Assembly: GCA_035934405.1 (NCBI GenBank)
Contig: DASYXW010000033.1
Span: forward strand, 11,808 to 75,807
Length of the DNA: 64,000 bases
Direction: 5' to 3'
From: DASYXW01 sp035934405
GTDB taxonomy: Bacteria > Acidobacteriota > Terriglobia > UBA7540
Shown here: piece by piece, positions 60,702 to 64,000 of the stretch
Layout of the letters: every line of letters starts with the position of its first letter
Position numbering within the stretch: the first letter of the stretch is position 1
Notes under the pieces: model-generated
Seen by the model: only the letters and a program-made list of their open reading frames with translations
Database searches by the model: none
Told to the model about the DNA's origin: nothing
Made by a program: the position numbers and the translations under genes

Positions 60702-61463
60702 TCAGCGGGGATACCGTCCTTCATCACGCACAAAATCGAAGCCCGGGCAGCGGACGCCCCGGATGACATAGAGAATTTGCAAGGGTTCCTGCACCAGATA
60801 CCGGCCGCGCAGCAGGGTGCCGAGAACCCAGCGGATTCGCCGTCGGCGCGTGATGCCCCACCCGCCCCCGGGGCAGCCGAAGATCACGGTCTCGACGCGT
60901 GAGGCCTTGTTGCCGGCGGCCAGAAAGTCAAACGTATCTCGATAGAAGGTGCCCACATGGTAGTAGTCATCGCGCCCCGGGCGGAGGGGGCTGCCGTCTT
61001 TGAGCTCGCCGAACGGAGCGACCACGAGCAGCAAGTTGCAATGCGCGAGCAGCAGTTCCGCGATCTCGGCGTGCTGCTCGAAATGTTCGAGAACATTGGA
61101 GCAGTAGATGACATCCCAGAACCCTTCAATCTCCTCGAAACTGGCCCGAAAAAAATCCGCCAGCGCGCCATAGCACTCCCGCGAGCGCCGCACGGCTTGC
61201 TCCGCCACGTCGCACCCATAGAGCTTGGCCGAGGGGTATTTCTCGCGCCAGACTGGCATGGCGTCACCCAGGGCGCAGCCCACATCGAGCAAGGAGAACT
61301 GTGGCCAGGGAATATGAAAGCGTTGGCTGGCGCATTCGGCGAACCTGCGAGTCTGCCGGCGGCCCGCATTCTTCTCCCAATGGCCGCCCTCTTCAAAAAT
61401 GGCCTCACATCGGGATCGGGTGTTGGGATTCTGGGGCGACAAGACCAGCTTGAAGGGCGCCAT
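60702..61463 (-). CDS. SAM-dependent methyltransferase
   Basis: 253 residues. SAM-binding motif FSLLDVGCALGDAMPVWREKYP, then YGCDVAEQAVRRSRECYG and DVIYCSNVLEHFEQHAEI. Cluster member between the tyrosine autokinase and the GT-B gene; no acceptor can be named. Confidence 0.85.
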   Translation of the reverse strand: MAPFKLVLSPQNPNTRSRCEAIFEEGGHWEKNAGRRQTRRFAECASQRFHIPWPQFSLLDVGCALGDAMPVWREKYPSAKLYGCDVAEQAVRRSRECYGALADFFRASFEEIEGFWDVIYCSNVLEHFEQHAEIAELLLAHCNLLLVVAPFGELKDGSPLRPGRDDYYHVGTFYRDTFDFLAAGNKASRVETVIFGCPGGGWGITRRRRIRWVLGTLLRGRYLVQEPLQILYVIRGVRCPGFDFVRDEGRYPR

Positions 61464-61505
61464 TTCGCGTTTCCGTGATCGACCGGCGCAGGGCAGCCCG
61501 GCGCT

Positions 61506-63815
61506 TCAGTCGCGCGGCGCCTGGCCGCCCCGCTCGTCCTCTGCCGCGGGCGGGTGGCCGTAGCCGTAACCGTACTGGTACTGCTGGTAACCCAAGCCTT
61601 CGCGCGCCAAGTCCACGGCGTTCAACGCCACACCCAGGATGCGAGCGCCACTGCCGTATAGGAGCGCCCGTGCGCGCCGCACCACGTCGTAAGGCGTGGA
61701 ATGGGCGCGAGTAACCAGGACCACGGCATCCACCAAGGTGGCCAGGATGCGGCCATCCGCCACGCTCAGCAGCGGCGGCGAATCCACGAGGACGTATTCG
61801 AACTGGCCCCGCAGCAGCCGCAGCAGCTCGCCGGTGAGCGCCGAGGAAAGGACCTCGGCGGGGTTGGGAGGGATGGGACCGCAGGGAATCACGCTGAGAT
61901 TCGGCACCCCGGGCACCGGCAGGACCGCTCCGGAAAGCTCCACGTGGCCCGTCAGACACTGTACGAACCCCGGCTGGTTCTCGACGCCGGTGGCACGGTG
62001 GCAAGCGGGCCGCCGCATGTCGCAATCCACCACCACCACCTTGTTGCCAAGCGACGCCAGCGTGGCCCCCAAGTTGACGGCCGTGGTGGTCTTCCCTTCG
62101 CTGGGCAAGGCGCTGGTGACCAGAAGGAGTTTTGGAACCGGGCTGGCCGAAAGCAGCACCGAAGTTCGGAGCGAGCGAAACGCTTCCACCACCTCCGGCA
62201 CCGTCTGAATAGCAGGCGCCAGCGGATGATGGCCGTTTCCGCCGTTGGTGGGAGCGAGCGCCAGCAGTGTTTCTTCCTCCGCGGCCCCGTGCGCCCCGTT
62301 GGACAAGAACTTGGGCAGGACACCCAGTGAAGACAACCGCAACAACTGTTCCACGTCATCCGCCGTCTTCAAGGTCTTATCCAAGTACTCCTGGAAGAAA
62401 GCGAGCCCCACGCCCAAGCCCAGGCCCAGGATCAGGCCAGCGGCAAGGTTCAGCAGCACCCGCGGCTTGGAAGGGACCTTGGGCACGATGGCACCGTCAA
62501 TCACGTGGATGTTGCTGGCCCGCAGGCCCGCCGTCACACCCGCTTCCTTCATGCGGTCGAGCAACCCATCGTAGATTTGCTGATTGCTGTCCACCTCGCG
62601 TTTCAGGATGCCGTAAGCGATGCCTTTCTCGCCCATCTTGTTCACGGCATCCTTGGCCTCGTTCATGGCCGCTTCCAGGGATTTCTCGCGTTTCACAGCG
62701 TTGTTGTACTGGTCCACGTAGTTCTTGGCCACGGCTGTCTTCTGGATCTTGATTTCTTTGTCGATGGTGTCGATCTGTGTCTTGAGGTGAACCGCCCTGG
62801 GGAATTCCGGCTTGACAGTCACCAGCATATCTTCGTACTGCCGCTCCAGGTCGTCCTTCTTCTCACTCAGATCCTGAATCACGCGGTTGTCAATGACGCC
62901 GGGCAATTCGTCGGTCTTGCCCTCCTTCACTAGGTTGTAGAGGGACTCCCACTGCAGGCGATCGATCTGCGCCTTGGTGTAATTGGTTTGCAAGTCGGCC
63001 AGCCGTTGCGTCACCAGAGTCTGCTTGTCGTTGATAAAGACGATGGAGTTTTCCCGGGCGTATTCCTGCAGCGCGTCTTCCGATTTTTCGAGCTTGATCT
63101 TTTCGCCGCCCAGTTGTGTCTCCAGCCACTCCCGGGCCTTCATGGTTTCGTCGTACTTGATTTGAAAATTGTTGTCGATGTACTTGTCGGCCAGGTCGTT
63201 GGCGATCCGGGCGGCCAGGTTGGGGTCGTGCGAGTCAAAGGCCAGATCCACCAGGTTGCTCCGGCGCACGGGAGTGACGTCCACGTCGTCCTTGAAGATG
63301 GCCACGGCCGCGCGATACGAATCGCTCGAAGTATCCGGCGGGTCCGGACTCGAAGGGATGGGGGCGGGGCCGCCGTCAATCAGGCCGAACAGGTAAAGCT
63401 TGCGGTTGAACTCCGGATTGCGATAGAGCTGAAGGTCATTGATGACTTTTTCGGCCAGGGTGCGGCTCTCCAGAATCTCGAATTGCGTTTCCTGGTAGGT
63501 CTCCACATCCCGCGGGGCGACGGTGACCACTTCCTTGAAGTTCACAACACTCGGAGTCTCGGGATCAATCTCCAGCCGAACCTTGCCCTCGTAAATCGGG
63601 CGCTCCTTGAGAGTCCCAATGCACACCGTGGTGAACACAATCACCAGGCAGGCCAGCACCACCCAGCGCCGCTTGCGGATCACGTCCCAGTAGTCCAGCA
63701 GGTGCGGCACTTCCTCCGGCGACACGTCCACCACCACCGGCTCCCGAACCAATTGGGCATCGGATCGAGCCAGACTTTGTGACCGGTTCAACTGCGAAAG
63801 CTGATTTTCATCCAT
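61506..63815 (-). CDS. Wzc-like polysaccharide copolymerase/tyrosine autokinase
   Basis: 769 residues. N-terminal Wzz domain with first helix (RRWVVLACLVIVFTTVCIGTL, about 49-69) and a long periplasmic coiled coil (about 110-430), second helix (LLNLAAGLILGLGLGVGLAFF). Cytoplasmic BY-kinase: Walker A SALPSEGKTTTAVN, Walker A' VVVVDCDMRRP, Walker B YVLVDSPPLL. The Tyr cluster at the tail (YQQYQYGYGYGHPP) is the usual autophosphorylation site. First gene after a good promoter; controls chain length. Confidence 0.95.
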   Translation of the reverse strand: MDENQLSQLNRSQSLARSDAQLVREPVVVDVSPEEVPHLLDYWDVIRKRRWVVLACLVIVFTTVCIGTLKERPIYEGKVRLEIDPETPSVVNFKEVVTVAPRDVETYQETQFEILESRTLAEKVINDLQLYRNPEFNRKLYLFGLIDGGPAPIPSSPDPPDTSSDSYRAAVAIFKDDVDVTPVRRSNLVDLAFDSHDPNLAARIANDLADKYIDNNFQIKYDETMKAREWLETQLGGEKIKLEKSEDALQEYARENSIVFINDKQTLVTQRLADLQTNYTKAQIDRLQWESLYNLVKEGKTDELPGVIDNRVIQDLSEKKDDLERQYEDMLVTVKPEFPRAVHLKTQIDTIDKEIKIQKTAVAKNYVDQYNNAVKREKSLEAAMNEAKDAVNKMGEKGIAYGILKREVDSNQQIYDGLLDRMKEAGVTAGLRASNIHVIDGAIVPKVPSKPRVLLNLAAGLILGLGLGVGLAFFQEYLDKTLKTADDVEQLLRLSSLGVLPKFLSNGAHGAAEEETLLALAPTNGGNGHHPLAPAIQTVPEVVEAFRSLRTSVLLSASPVPKLLLVTSALPSEGKTTTAVNLGATLASLGNKVVVVDCDMRRPACHRATGVENQPGFVQCLTGHVELSGAVLPVPGVPNLSVIPCGPIPPNPAEVLSSALTGELLRLLRGQFEYVLVDSPPLLSVADGRILATLVDAVVLVTRAHSTPYDVVRRARALLYGSGARILGVALNAVDLAREGLGYQQYQYGYGYGHPPAAEDERGGQAPRD

Positions 63816-63891
63816 GAAGTACTTTGCTCTGTCGAGGCCCTCCGGCAGCGAGGCGGCTTATCGTCTTTTCTTACGGCCTAGTCCAGACCTA

Positions 63892-63920
63892 ACATTAAAC
63901 CAGCCCGGCGCTCGTGTCAA
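63892..63920 (-). promoter_or_regulatory. Promoter of the exopolysaccharide cluster
   Basis: TTGACA and TAATGT on the minus strand with a 17-bp spacer, about 77 bp upstream of the tyrosine autokinase start. Confidence 0.65.
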
Positions 63921-63924
63921 GATG

Positions 63925-63948
63925 TTGTTGGGTAGGTTGTTGGGTAGG
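63925..63948. repeat. 12-bp tandem repeat beside the promoter
   Basis: ttgttgggtagg twice in tandem, four bases upstream of the -35 box on the minus strand. Could be a regulator site or a chance repeat. Confidence 0.5.
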
Positions 63949-64000
63949 TGACGTCAAGCTGCTTGTGTAAAAATCTTGAGGGTGCGGTTTTCCCCATTCT

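Overview
The window is high-GC bacterial DNA, most likely from a member of the Acidobacteriota. The reasons are a serine/threonine kinase fused to WD40-like TolB repeats, DUF1111 and Uma2 proteins, a Rieske/cytochrome b/multiheme cytochrome/caa3-type oxidase supercluster, and very many palindromic dispersed repeats, some inside reading frames. This assignment is inference from gene content; no rRNA or tRNA gene was found.

Layout. Positions 1-5208 (+) hold a small catabolic cluster: a left-truncated amidohydrolase, an MFS transporter, an MmgE/PrpD protein and a tartrate/isopropylmalate-type dehydrogenase. Positions 5287-13780 (-) hold an F-type ATP synthase operon (two b-type subunits, delta, alpha, gamma, then beta, epsilon). 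It lacks genes for the a and c subunits. About 2 kb of foreign-looking sequence (a VapBC module, a duplicated 3' end of atpG, a DinB gene and palindromic repeats) separates gamma from beta. Positions 13781-15538 hold a transposon-like remnant, a hairpin repeat and a two-gene thioredoxin operon. The second gene of that operon has one in-frame TGA where the first catalytic cysteine should be, followed by a stem-loop that fits the bacterial SECIS rules; I read it as a probable selenoprotein.

Positions 15870-22007 are a signalling block: anti-sigma factor and ECF sigma factor (-), TolB-repeat protein kinase (+), then a second ECF sigma factor with an RskA-type anti-sigma factor (+). A 28-bp motif is shared by the two sigma loci. 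A decayed surface-protein gene and a nickel/cobalt transporter follow. Positions 23899-38830 (+) encode a nearly complete respiratory chain segment: Rieske protein, split cytochrome b, an eight-heme cytochrome c, a blue-copper lipoprotein with an amicyanin-like loop, cytochrome oxidase subunits II, I, III, III and IV, and the heme A and assembly factors CtaA, CtaB and DUF420. Together these would carry electrons from quinol to oxygen, with the ATP synthase using the resulting gradient.

Positions 38827-52751 are mixed housekeeping and accessory genes: an esterase and an amidohydrolase (divergent), a DUF1111 di-heme protein, purE and purD, an Ig-like protein, Uma2, mnmG, a TIM-barrel isomerase, and a cation/proton antiporter fused to a PTS EIIA domain. 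Positions 52954-63815 are an exopolysaccharide region: wecB and a flippase on +, converging on a minus-strand cluster of glycosyltransferases, methyltransferases, a 12-TM-type glycosyltransferase and a Wzc-like tyrosine autokinase with a clear promoter near the right edge.
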